From: Diplonema japonicum | Lineage: Eukaryota; Euglenozoa; Diplonemea; Diplonemida; Diplonemidae | DNA: 64,000 nt | NCBI GenBank assembly: GCA_964019335.1 | Contig: OZ025699.1 | Coordinates: forward strand, 464,226-528,225 | Reading direction: 5' to 3' | Part shown: one piece after another, positions 21,289 through 32,256 of the stretch | Position numbering within the stretch: the first letter of the stretch is position 1 | How the letters are laid out: every line of letters begins with the position of its first letter | Translations under genes and position numbers: made by a program | The notes under the pieces: generated by a model | What the model was told of the DNA's origin: nothing | Database searches by the model: none | What the model saw: the letters and a program-made list of their open reading frames with translations, nothing else

Positions 21289-21995
21289 TGAACAATGAAA
21301 AGCTTGGAAGGATCCTTCAAGAAATCTTCGGCGACAAGTTGAACCGTGTCGGTGGCGGCAGGTGGATGGCTCTGCTTGAGGATGGCTTAAAGTTCCAGTG
21401 CATGACTGACGAAAGGGCAGACAGAATGCGTTTTATCGTACCGGTGATGCCCGTGGGTGGCGCACCCAATGAGTTCCTCCAAAGGCTGCTCCAAGCAAGC
21501 TTTCACTCAGCACTGGACGCAAGATACGCAATAGCCGATGGCCTTGTATGGTCATGTTTCATCCACCCCTTAGGAAGCCTTACTGAAAGCTTTGCTAAAG
21601 ATGGTGTAAAGCAGGTGCTGAAGCTAGCCCACACCACGGGTTCTACCTATTCTAGTTGTGATTTGGTTTTTGTAGGATCCGTGGAAAGGGGTGAAGCACC
21701 CAAGGCGAGAAAGACGGCTTCGGAAGCTTTTGAGGCCGCTGTACAGACTCTCAAGCCGGAGGTCCTGAACGCACCGCCTCATCTTTGCGATCCGCTGACT
21801 TTTGAGCTGCTTCAGGACCCGGTTCTGATCCCTTCCGGGCACACCTTTGAAAGGGCCACCATTATGGAGCATATTGCAAGGTTTCACAACAATCCTTTCA
21901 CCAGAGACCCGCTCAGCGTGAGCGACCTGACGCCCAACAGGGCCATCCAAGAAGCGTTGTCGGAGTGGTCTGGGTCGAGCGAAATGAACCGGTGA
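21288..21995 (+). CDS. U-box E3 ligase with CesT/YbjN-like N-terminal domain
   Basis: 235 aa. The C-terminal region, about 167-228, is a U-box: it starts CDPLTFELLQDPVL, has the SGHTFERATI core and ends in a helix (NRAIQEALSEW), so it should recruit an E2 and act in ubiquitination. The N-terminal 1-130 region resembles the type III secretion chaperone/YbjN fold: an alpha-beta order with FLQRLLQASFHSALDARYAI, DGLVWSCFIHP and a late helix KQVLKLAHTTG. That assignment is by pattern only. ATG 21288 is the first after the CAG acceptor; the frame is open above it only through poly(A)-encoded Lys. A LINE sits 38 nt past the stop codon, in a T tract. Confidence 0.8.
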   Translation: MNNEKLGRILQEIFGDKLNRVGGGRWMALLEDGLKFQCMTDERADRMRFIVPVMPVGGAPNEFLQRLLQASFHSALDARYAIADGLVWSCFIHPLGSLTESFAKDGVKQVLKLAHTTGSTYSSCDLVFVGSVERGEAPKARKTASEAFEAAVQTLKPEVLNAPPHLCDPLTFELLQDPVLIPSGHTFERATIMEHIARFHNNPFTRDPLSVSDLTPNRAIQEALSEWSGSSEMNR

Positions 21996-21997
21996 TG

Positions 21998-22031
<34 letters not shown>

Positions 22032-22033
22032 CC

Positions 22034-22072
22034 AACCAACGATTCTAAAGCTACAGTTTCTGTACTTTATTG
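22034..22072 (+). other. Spliced-leader exon sequence at a retroelement 5' end
   Basis: The 39 nt from AACCAACGATT to CTGTACTTTATTG match the diplonemid spliced leader as I recall it, except for two adjacent positions (CT instead of TA). It is preceded by a run of about 30 T plus CC. GT follows directly at 22073. CTTTATTGG (22065-22073) is a perfect inverted repeat of CCAATAAAG (22086-22094), so a hairpin spans the exon end. Either the element's RNA was trans-spliced before insertion, or this is part of a spliced-leader RNA gene. No Sm-like site or T terminator follows within about 120 nt, which favours the first. Confidence 0.75.
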
Positions 22073-22279
22073 GTGTCCGACCGTGCCAATAAAGTTCACA
22101 CAGCAACGGTTTGAAAAGAAAATACAAATATTGGAAGTTGAAGCGCGACACAGATCAGCAACGTAAAGGAGAAGAGAAGAGAAGAGAAGAGAAGAAAAAT
22201 CGAGTCATATCAGATCATATCAGATCATATCAGATCACAGCAAACACATTGACAATCTAAGCTACCGCGTCAGTCTAAG

Positions 22280-24512
22280 ATGGACGTTCACAAAGCTTTG
22301 AAGGGGTACGGGATGACAGCCCGCGGGAAGGGGTACCGGATTGGAAACGGAAACTCCTTCTACGGAGTGGTCGGAGAGAAGACGGGAAAGAAGGGGAGCG
22401 ACGTTAGGCGCCGCATGATACAAGAGCTGCGAGGAAGCGAGGAGTACCGGGCGAGTGTCATCGGAGACTACGACCTGTACTGCTCCCAGCACGCCAGGGA
22501 GGGGACCGCCGCGGACCCGGTTACCATCCAAGCCACCGCCCGCGCACTGAAGACCGACATCCACCTGATTACGGCCGACGGCGGCGCCCTCATCGTCTCC
22601 CCTATCGTGGGAGAGTCCAAGTCCAAGAAGCAGCCCATCCACGTCGCCTTCGACGGCCGGGCATACCTCAACGCCACGGAGCCGTTCAACGTGAACGTGC
22701 TGAAGAAAGCTATGCAGCAGTTCAAGCTGCCACGGGTCGGGATTCCAACCTCAGACGGAGAGGCGAAGGCATGGAGGGGACCGAACAGCAAGCCACCACG
22801 GAAGGAACCGCAGGCAAAGAAATGCTGGCTCCTCGAGCAGGGACAGTTCGACCTACCCTTCATAGAGTGGGAAGAGCTGGTGGCAGGAAAAGATGGCATA
22901 GCCATCGCGACCGAGGTCAACGTGGAGGAGGCAGAAAAGATGTCCTGGGACGGGAACAAGGCAGTCCTCCTCAACGCAACGGCAAGGGTCGATACGAACA
23001 CGACGTCGTGCTCAAGGCGGCTGGAGAGTACTCGAACAGGACAATGTTCTTGCACGTACTGAGCGGAAAGATCTCGCGCTCTCAAAAAAACAAAAACACG
23101 GTGGGTATTGACCTGGCCGCGATGTACACGCGGGTAGCTTTCGTCGTCTCGAAGACGCACACCCCAGCCCAGACATGGGAGAGGGTGACCTCCGAACCCC
23201 GGAAGCTGGTCCAGGAGATGCTGGGCTGTAGAACGATCCACAGGATCGACAAATACGTGGATGGACCGGCCCCAAGGGTTGACGTGCTCGTCACGATCGC
23301 AACCGAGAACCGCCGCCGCCTCGTAGGTGCATCCGGGAAGATGGGGGTCTTCGTCAAGCCGAAGGACGTGGAGAAGTCCCCTGTCGCCTGGCTCCCGAAG
23401 GAGATCACTCTGGAAGAGGCACTCGAGCTGGCGGAGACTGAGAAGCAGGGGTTAGCGCTGCGCGAATCCGACGGCCGTCTCGGGGTGAGGACATCGGAGG
23501 AGAGGAAAACCACGCTCCTCGACAAGGTATTAGGCGAGGAGGAGCGACAACGCGGGCAGCATGGGGAGCCCAGGTGGCGTTTGTCGGGACTGTACGGGCA
23601 GTGCGGAGCCGAACACGTTGAGGCGATACTCGAGGCGATTAAGTGGGAGGCCACGGCGGATGGTGCAACAGCATGAGGTGCTGGTACATCCGAGGGGGCG
23701 AACCCCCAACCACGTCACTGAAGATCACGTCCCCAACTGGGCGGGTCCTCAACTGCAGGATAGCTCCCGACGTTAGAAACCGACCCGCCAAAAAGACACC
23801 GCCAGCTCAGTCCTGGGGAAGGCCGAAAACGGGGACCACAAACAACGCGGGCAAGTCGTACCTCGGAGCAGTGACGGGGTCCTCTCAACCAGACCACAAA
23901 CCACCAGCTTCAGGAAAGAAGGTTGCCCCTGCGGGTAAAGCCGCCCCACCGAAGTCCGGTAAGTCGCCCACAACATCGAAGAAAGCCGATCCCCCGGCCT
24001 TTGAGGACCGCCTCACAGCAATCGAAAACGCACTTCGTAAACTAGCAGGGGAACCGGTCAGCGACGTCAAGCCGCCGGCTGAGGTGGTCAGTCTACGGAG
24101 GGAGAACGCGGAGCTACGGGAGGAGGTCCGGCAGATGCACATCCAGATGGCCGCGCTCACCGAGCAAATTAAGAGACTCACGGAAGCGACGCTCTCGAAG
24201 CCCGTCCCCGGGAACCGGGCCCCGATGATGCGCCCTGCTGCCGGGGAGGAGATGATGGACGACTCCGAAGATGACTTGGGTCCCCCCCCAACTGACGATG
24301 ACACCGACATCGACCTGGACGAGGGCCCCGCCGACATTGACGACTGCCTGGGCAAGGGCATCTGCCACGTCTACAACGGGACATATCAATGCTGGAAGGG
24401 TGTATGCCACTACTGCGGCGGGAACATCACAAAGAGCAACCCAGCACAGACCTGCATATTACCAGACTGCAAAAGGGTAAAATGCCGCGGGTGCGAACAA
24501 TGCGAACAATGA
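22280..24512 (+). pseudogene. LINE-1 ORF1: OTU-like protease, coiled coil, Cys-rich tail (frameshifted)
   Basis: The N-terminal 1-140 aa resemble an OTU-fold cysteine protease (RIGNGNSFYGVV followed by ARALKTDIHLITADG). The usual D-G-N-C cysteine motif is altered: the position after N is S, so activity is doubtful unless another Cys serves. Frameshifts near 23000 and 23640 break the frame. The last part has an acidic segment, a coiled coil (about 24080-24180, RRENAELREEVRQMH) and a Cys-rich end with repeated C-x2-C pairs that may bind nucleic acid. Likely the Gag-like ORF1 of the element. Confidence 0.7.
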
Positions 24513-24605
24513 CTCCATGAGGGCTCCCCCCAAACCCACCCCCCAAACCCATTCCCTCCGCCCCGTTCCCATCCTTCCAAATACAATCCGATACGCTTAT
24601 CTGAC

Positions 24606-27600
24606 ATGAAATTTGAACGTCTCACCGAACAGGGTATCGAACCCCACCCCGGACCAGAGCCAGAACACGAGAAATTCACCATTTTCACACACAACGGCTC
24701 ATCACTTAACAACAGGCTGAGCGAGTACTCCACCGTCCTCCCGGACGCATTCTGCATCCAGGAGACAGCCCTCACGGCTCAGACGCAGCTGGAAATCGAA
24801 CACGTGCTGAGAGACGATGACTGGGGCAAACGATACGCCAGATTCTGGAGCAAGCCACAGCCAGGCAGGGAGTCCAGTGGTGTCACATCTCTGACGATAG
24901 CGAAAGCAAACGGTGGCTTCACCTGATCAACGTCTACTGCCACTCGGGCCAGGACCAAGCCAAGACGAAATACCGTGAAGAGCTTCTCCACTACATCCTT
25001 TGCCGTCTTAAGTTCGAACTGGGAGACGTGCCTGTGGCCGTGGTGGGCGATTTCAACACGGACGAAGTACGATCCCCCACGTTAAGGAAAGCTATACAGA
25101 CAGACTGGGTAGACGCCGCTGCGTTCTGTGCAAGAAGGGATGGTGTGCAGGCGGAGGACACGTTCGTTAGGACCAACTGCAGCACGAGGATTGACAGGGT
25201 CCTGCTGAATAACATCGCGGCCCAAGGTCTCGAACATTGCGGAGTAAGCGATATGATCACCGGGTCGGACCACCGATGCTTGTCGGTGACACTCAACATC
25301 CCAGCTTTTCGTCAAGAAGTCCTGAGGTACACCATCCCACAGGAGATACCGAAGACCAAGAAGGCGCCTGGCGAGGTGGCGAAGGCACTGATGCAGAAGT
25401 CGAGGTACCGGGAGTTCATAGCAGCACAGGAGCCCACCGAAGCTTTCTCGGAGATATCAGACCTCGCAGAGGAGTACCTATTACATGGGTACAAGGGGCC
25501 GACGCGCAGCGTGTACACCGGGAGAGGCAAAGTACGGGAACCTACGAAATCGGAGCTAAGTGCGAGGTCGGCGGAGTCGGCGGTCGGAGCGGCATCGAAC
25601 AGACAACAAAGACTGGAAAAGCTGAAGCACAAGATCCGCAGTGCGCAACAGCAAATGCTAAGGCTTTATGAAAACGGACACTGCGGTCCGCTGCCGGTAG
25701 AGTTACGGAACGTCCTCAGAAATATTGCGACACTAGGAGAAGAACTGAAGGTTGACAACTGCCAGGTGGACGCGACAGGGGGTATCGACGGCATCAGGGA
25801 GGAGCTGGACATAGCAGAGGACTTCGCTCAGGGAATGCTATCAGAGCTACTCCAATACCGCAAGAGAACGCAGACGAAGGCCTACGAACGCTCAGTCCGT
25901 GCTGACTTTGGGAAAGAACGCAAGCACATCACAGCCTGGGTCAGAGACCGCCCAAACCAGAGAACGGACGTGGTTGAGGTAGCAGACGGAGGGGTGACGG
26001 CGAACCTACAGGAAATGGACAAGGTGATGCGGAACGCGTGGTCGGGCGTCTTCTGTGCGCGAACACCCGAGGAAGAGCCACAGTATGAGCGGTTTGCACA
26101 ACGTTACGGGGACCTGATCAAGAAAGCCCCAATGGCACGGACTCCCATCACAGCAGAACAGCTGAGGGAAGTGATCAGGAAGAAGCCGGAGAAAGGAGCA
26201 TGTGGCGTGGACGGTTGGCGGATGAGTGAACTGAAGCGTCTCCCAACGAGCATCCTGAAGGCTTTCGCAGACCTCTTCAACCTGATCGAGGAAACAGGCC
26301 AGTGGCCGAGACAGATCACGACAGCACTGGTGTCCCTGATTCCGAAGGGTGAGGGGTCAGCACCACTGAATCATCGTCCCATCACAGTGACCAGCACCAT
26401 CTACCGCTTGTGGGCGTGTACGAGGCTGAAGGGTGTCTTGACTGGCAAGAACGCTGGATCACGCCGAGACAGCACGGGTTTCGACCCAAACACAGTACGA
26501 CAACTGCCCTCATGGAGTTATGTACCAAGCTGGAACTAGCTCTGGTGGAAGGAGAACCGCTGGAAGGACTAGCCCTAGACTTTCGGAAATGCTTCGATCT
26601 AGTGCCACAACGGCTGTCTCTCGACCTCATGGACGCCCTGGGGATGGACCAATCCATAGGGAGAGCACTCCAAGGGATGTACACCCAAATCACAAGGAGG
26701 TTCAAGTACCCCATAGGAGTGGGAGAAACATTTGAGACAACGAACGGAATTCTCCAAGGATGCCCCCTGTCAGTCATCGTCCCCTGTCAGTCATCGCCCT
26801 GTCAGTCATCGCCCTGTCAGTCATCGCCCTGTTGTCCATCATGGTGCGGGCAGTCGAGCAAGTCGCGCCAGACGCCGAAGTGCTAGCCTACGCTGACGAC
26901 GCATACCTGCTGGCAAAGCTGCGTGGCTCACTACAAGCTGCGGTCAATGGGACATTGGAGTTCTGCGACCTGACGGGGATGGAAATCAAGAGAAGACTGT
27001 TGGTTTCGGCACTGCTGAAGATTTCAAGTCGAAAGTCATAGGAAACCGAACGGAGATGAGGAAAGGCTTGGAGGTCGCGGTACCCTACAAGACGGTGACA
27101 GACCTCTGCGGACTGGGGGTGAAGATCAACAGACGCAGGACAGGAACGACGTGGAACAAACCGACCACGGGGGCGCTTGGCTCGCTGGACCGACTGGGGG
27201 GCACAAGGATTGCTTTCGAAACCAAAGCACACTTGGTCAGCACGACGGTCCTGCCATCTTGCCTATACAGTGGGCCGTTCTCCCCTCCATGTGATGAGGC
27301 ACTCAAGAAGCTAACGACGAAGATCACTTGTAACCTGTGGGGCCCTCATCACCGTGGACGGTCGCCCACCGCGGTAAACACAGTCCTGCTGAAGGGGCAC
27401 ACCAATGACCCCCTTTCCTACGTAATGTACCACTCCCTGAAGGTAGTATCCGGAGCACTCGATGACAGTCGGCTACGGCAGAGATGCATACAGATCGCTG
27501 CGGGGTATGACGCGGGTTCCATCCCGATGGGGCCGGTTGGCAACCTGGTCTGCCGGTGGCTTCCCCGAATAGGATGGAGTTGGGCGCAGCTACTAGGTTG

Positions 27601-28722
27601 CAACACATCTTGGGCCGAACGCGGACACATCTTTAGAGAGGTGGTGAGGAAGGCCCGAAGTAGGACGCTGGCGGTCGAGAGGAGCACGATAAGCGGGATA
27701 GAGCCGGGGGCGGACCCCAAGACGAACCGATTATGGAGGACGGCCAAGGACCCGCTCATGTCCTACAGCCTGAGACGAGTGATCGCAGGAGGGGTTCCCT
27801 ACCTAAACCCGCACGCAAATGCGAAGCGAAAGAGCGTCCCACTGGCGCCTGAAGGTGACGACAACGGTGACGACGAGGAGAACATGGGCCAGGCACCAAC
27901 GACGGAGGTATCGCACACGCAAGGATTCAGATGCGACCTGTGCAAGTCTCCACACCCGGACACGGTGACCTTACTCCGCCATCAGCTGTATGAGTGCGCC
28001 TGTGCACAAGAGGAACTGGCACTAGACGGAATGGAGCCGTTGCGCAACAGATCAGGATGGCCCCTATGTCTGGAGCTGCACGCGATACTGCCGAGGGGGC
28101 ATGTCTTCGCACACCTGGAGAAGCTGCAGCAGTACATGGCTGTGGTGGTCGGGAAACGGGATGTGGAGCTCATGCAAATAGACAACGCCAGCACACAGCC
28201 GCTGCCGTGGGTACGCAATGTGGAGGGAAGGAGATGCCTCGTGCCAACGGCGGGGGAGCTCGAAGGAGTGGGAGGAATCGTCGCAGAATTCTTGAACCCG
28301 CTGCTGCAGTGGTTGTCACAGCTACGATGGGTGAAGGAGGACACCAGCTCTGAAGTGTCAGCGGTGGAATTGGCCATCGACTTCGAATGGACGACAGGCA
28401 AGTTACTGGGAGGTCTGCTGGAAGATAGGGCTCGCAAGATCATAGCACTGATAAGAAAGCTGAACGCGGCATGCAGGGCACGGAAGAAGCCACGCCCCTT
28501 CCCAGCAGATGAACAGAAGAGAGTGAAGTCCCTCATCGCAATAGGTGGGAAGACGGCTATGGGTTCGCCAGGAGGCCCATCTTCGCCACCCACTCCACGC
28601 ACGACAAGCTGATGGAACTGAAAGCCGCTTACAAGCGAGACCGCATCACACGACTCCGCAAGACGCTCAAGGCCTCGATTGGAACGAAAGCAATGCTCCA
28701 GAAGGGGAGTATAAATAGATAG
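24606..28722 (+). pseudogene. LINE-1 ORF2: 2A-like leader, APE endonuclease, reverse transcriptase (frameshifted)
   Basis: Starts MKFERLTEQGIEPHPGP, a motif close to 2A ribosome-skipping peptides (consensus D-x-E-x-N-P-G-P). The APE endonuclease is recognisable by GDFNTDE, STRIDRV and GSDHRC; it is split by a frameshift near 24900. The RT domain follows (GVDGWRMSELK, HRPITVTSTIYR, QHGFRPKHST, GILQGCP, AYADD), with shifts near 26430 and a repeat expansion at 26762-26830. A C-terminal finger (CDLCKSPHPDTVTLLRH) lies near 27930. One more frameshift near 28570 hides the natural end; by comparison with copy 2 the stop is TAG 28720-28722. Confidence 0.85.
26762..26830 (+). repeat. 15-bp minisatellite inside the LINE-1 RT domain
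   Basis: About four tandem units of CCCTGTCAGTCATCG, the first with two extra bases. They lie between the GCPLS and YADD motifs and destroy the reading frame there. Confidence 0.9.
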
Positions 28723-28777
28723 CCCCCCCCAACCCACCCAAGGGCGGCCCTCCATGAGGGGGTTTGTCCTGCACTTT

Positions 28778-28779
<2 letters not shown>

Positions 28780-28820
<41 letters not shown>

Positions 28821-29513
28821 CCCCTAGCCCTCGCTTTCTCAATCGATCAAAAAAAAAGTTTTTTTTTTTGATGTGATTGATTTTTTTTTTTTAATTATTC
28901 GTTCTCTCATTTTTTTTTTACACCCCCTCTTTTTGCTTTTTTTTGAGACTTAAGAAAGAAGAAAAGGGGGGGGGGGGGGGGGTGAAGAGGATGGGGGGAA
29001 TTGTGCAAATCTGCTCTCCCCCTGCAAAAAAAAAGAAGAAAAAAAAAACGAGCGAAAAAAAAATTGTTTTCTCTCATTTTTACTTTTTTTTTCTCCCCTT
29101 TTATTTCCCCTTCCTTCCCCCTTCTTTTACTTTTTTTTGAGACTTAAGAAAGAAGAAGGGCAAGGAGGGGATGGGGAGAGAACCGGAACATATGCTCAAA
29201 CAAAAAAAAAAAAAAAAAAAAAAAAACAAAAAAAACATATCTACCATATCTGCAAAACTTCTGCTGCCTCTCTAAATCCCCCACTGTGCTGCAGTGAATT
29301 TCCCTTCCCCCCCCACCTTTTTTTTCCCCATGCCAAAAAAAAAACGTTACTTTTATTTTTCCTCCCCCCTCCCCCATTCGTTTTCCCCCCAGCACCAACA
29401 CCAAACAGGGTTTTCTTTTGCTTCTTTTTTTTTTCTTCTTTTTTTTTTTTCTTTGGGGGAGGAGAGGGGATTTTTTTTTTGTCCCCTCTTTGGGTTTAAA
29501 AAAAAAAAAAAAA
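28780..29513. other. Homopolymer-rich spacer before the kinase gene
   Basis: T, A and G runs, and two copies of TTTTGAGACTTAAGAAAGAAG (near 28940 and 29127). No gene. The leader of the next gene ends in 15 or more A directly before ATG. Confidence 0.7.
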
Positions 29514-31783
29514 ATGGGGCTCACCGACGAGCAACAGGACCTGATGGAGGAGAGCTGGAAGATGGTAAACAGCGCGGGACTCGACCAGCTGGGCTTCAGG
29601 CACTACAAGATCCTGGTGCAGATGGGCGGCGACGAAATCAGAACCATGTTTATGTACACCCATCTGGACAGACAGCAGAAAATGCTTATATCAACAATGA
29701 AATGGATGATGTTCAACGTGAATAACTCGGAAGGGCTGAGAAGGCTAGCCCTATACCACGCGCACCTAAAGGTCACCGAAAGACTTTTCGGACTATTTGG
29801 AAAAGCCTTCATCGAGGCCATGAAGGAGACGGTGGGTCCTCAATTCGACCTTAAGTACCAAACAGCTTGGGCTACTGCTTATCAACTCATCGCCGACTCT
29901 TTCGTGAAATTTTTAAAAGTGTATGGGGAACAAGTAACCCGCGCTGCGAAGGAAGAAGAAGAAGTCGCAAAACGAAATACCTACAACGAGCTACGAAACT
30001 ATTTTAGAGACGAACGGGCAGAGAATTTTCTCGCCTTGTCGGACAAAGAGGGTTCCGTGTACGTCTCTCAGTACGAGCGGGAGCAGCTCCCCACATCAGT
30101 GGAACAACACGACAGGACCATGTTTCGAAAAAGGTGGTTGGTTCTAAGAGGCAGATACCTTTACATCCAGAAGAAAGAGAACCAACCTCCTCAAAACATT
30201 CTCGACTTGGGCTATTGTTCACTTGAGGACACCTCTACCCCCGGTGGAAGGCTTCCCTCCCCATCTCCCTTTTCATTCGCGCTAACCGACGATACCGGCA
30301 TGGTCACGTATTTCCTACTATCTGGTGACGATGAAAAAGAAGTCTGGGGGCAGATTCTACTCCAGGTCCTCTCAAGATTTTATTACTTAAGAGAGGCTGT
30401 TCCAAGATCAACTGGTGTGTTGTCCATCACCGTGTTAGGCGAAGAACTCATACCGAAAGAATTTTGTGAGGATGATTTTGAAATGCTTGTGCTTATAGGT
30501 AAAGGGACCTTCGGCAAGGTGTACAAGGTGAAGGAGGTTGCCACAGGGAAGATCTATGCGGTAAAGGTGTTGAAGAAATCCGCATTGAAGCGCGAGTCGC
30601 AGATCACAGACCTGAGAAACGAGAAGGGGATCTTGCTAAACATCTCGCACCCGTTCATCGTGAAGCTGCATGCTACCTTCCAGTCGAAAGACCGGCTCTT
30701 CTTACTATTCACCTTCCTCAGCGGAGGCGAGTTGTTCTTCCACATCCAACAGTCAGAGTCGTATTTCTCGGTATTTTTTTTTGGGGGGGGGACCAATGTT
30801 TCCAACCTCCCTGTGGTGGTTCCTGGTAATTGTGGTTTGGAGAAACACAAGCGAAAGGGAAACTCTCGTTCTAAAGCCGTACACGTGGGGAAACCTGAAC
30901 GGGGGTGGAGAGCCCACCCTACGCGTGGCGCCAGTTAGCATCGCCCTCAACGGAGAGTCCCTTATCCCATTACATCGAACAAGGAGGTGGCTTCACCAGG
31001 TCAGGCAAGTAGCCTCCCCGCGGCATCGTGCCAGTGAAGCTAGCCTCCCACAACTCTCTAGTTGGTGTTTAATTGCTTCTGTGGCCCCTCTCCCTATTTC
31101 AATTTCCAAGCTTTCTTTACCTCTCCACTTTTACTTTCTACGGGACCACAGGGGACTTGGGAGGCTTCGGGGCGAAGTTTCACAAGGGTGGCCGCTGTGT
31201 CACATACTGCATGGCACCACTAAAATCGAGACAACTTTTTTTTTTTTTTAAAGTCGATGGTGACCTTTAACGTTGATCCTGACCTGCTGAGGGTGTGCCT
31301 GCTGAGGGTGTGCCTGCTGAGGGTGTGTGCCTGCTGAGGGTGTGTGCCTGCGTCCTTTTGGTGAACTCTTCCACGTACACCTTGTCAAGCTCCACACGGC
31401 CTCCTTCGCCTAAGTGCAGCACCACCATACCAGCATCCGTCAGCACGGAAGTCCCTAGGGATTCTGACTTTATCGTTTCCCGTCGCATCTTCTTTTCTTG
31501 GATCACCATCTTATAATTGTAAAAACCCCCTTTTTTTTTTTTTTTTTTGCTTACGCTCCATATTCGCTAATGTGACCCGGCCTATGTCCTAAAAGGATTA
31601 TAAATAAAGATAATTTGTTTCCCCCTCCCCCCCCCTCCCCCAAATAAAAAACCTTCAGGAAGCCAAGTCTCGTTTCTACATCGCCGAGACCGCGCTGGCG
31701 GTGTCGTACCTCCATGAGAACAACATTGTGCATCGTGATTTGAAGGCTGAGAACCTGGTGTTGAGCGCAGAGGGGTATGATTG

Positions 31784-31818
<35 letters not shown>

Positions 31819-32219
31819 CAGCCACGTGTGTTTGACCGATTTTGGCTTCGCAAAGACCATCGAGAAGGACGCGGTTCCAAACCAAACCTGTGGAACTCTA
31901 GCGTATATGGCCCCAGAGATCTTCTCGAAATCAGCAATGGGGTACGGACAGGAGGTGGACTGGTGGTCGTTGGGGGTCCTCTTGTTCAATATGCTAACCC
32001 TGTGCTACCCTTTCCTGAGGGCCACCACCATCGAGACTGTGACAGCCATCACCAGCGAACCGCTGAAGTTTCCAGAACAGCCCATTCTCAGCGAGGATGC
32101 CGTGGACTTGCTCATCCGATTGTTGACAAAACGGCCCAAAGACAGATTGACGGATATGAACGATATGAAGAACCACCCGTGGTTCAGAGGCTTCGATTGG
32201 GAGGCGTGTTTGAGGTTAG

Positions 32220-32256
<37 letters not shown>

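Larger units (their letters stand above)
22034..28779 (+). mobile_element. Non-LTR retrotransposon LINE-1 copy 1 (full length, decayed)
   Basis: Order: spliced-leader match, 5'UTR with GAAGA and ATCATATCAG tandem repeats, ORF1 (22280-24512), ORF2 (24606-28722), short GC-rich 3'UTR ending GTCCTGCACTTTGAG at about 28779. T runs flank both ends (about 30 nt left, about 40 nt right), so it inserted into an oligo(T) tract and has no poly(A) tail. Several frameshifts and a 15-bp unit expansion inactivate it. The domain set (APE endonuclease, RT, C-terminal Cys/His finger, no RNase H seen) differs from the LINE-2 family at 42-54 kb. Confidence 0.9.
30771..31658 (+). other. Kinase intron 1 with repeat insertions
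   Basis: GT (30771) to AG (31658), 888 nt, phase 0. It carries an R2 repeat copy, a 15-17-bp minisatellite (31278-31350) and T/C tracts before the acceptor. It is about 15 times longer than the other introns of this gene, which fits growth by insertion. Confidence 0.85.

Noticed and set aside
22034-22160. A functional spliced-leader RNA gene
   Set aside because: The exon and a following GT are present, but I see no Sm-like site or terminator and the sequence runs directly into the LINE 5'UTR. Kept only as the alternative explanation.
22034-28779. A SLACS/CZAR-type element inserted inside spliced-leader genes
   Set aside because: Those insert within the leader exon, so leader sequence should appear at both ends. 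Here it is intact at the 5' end only, and the second copy has no leader sequence beside it.
31141-31235. Kinase-like words (GDLGGFGAKF ... CMAPL) inside intron 1
   Set aside because: They are out of step with the true exons, and the real DFG and APE motifs are in exon 3. Probably chance.
31267-31509. Small - strand frame in intron 1 with protein-like composition
   Set aside because: About 50 non-repetitive codons then minisatellite; no family recognised and no start or splice context.
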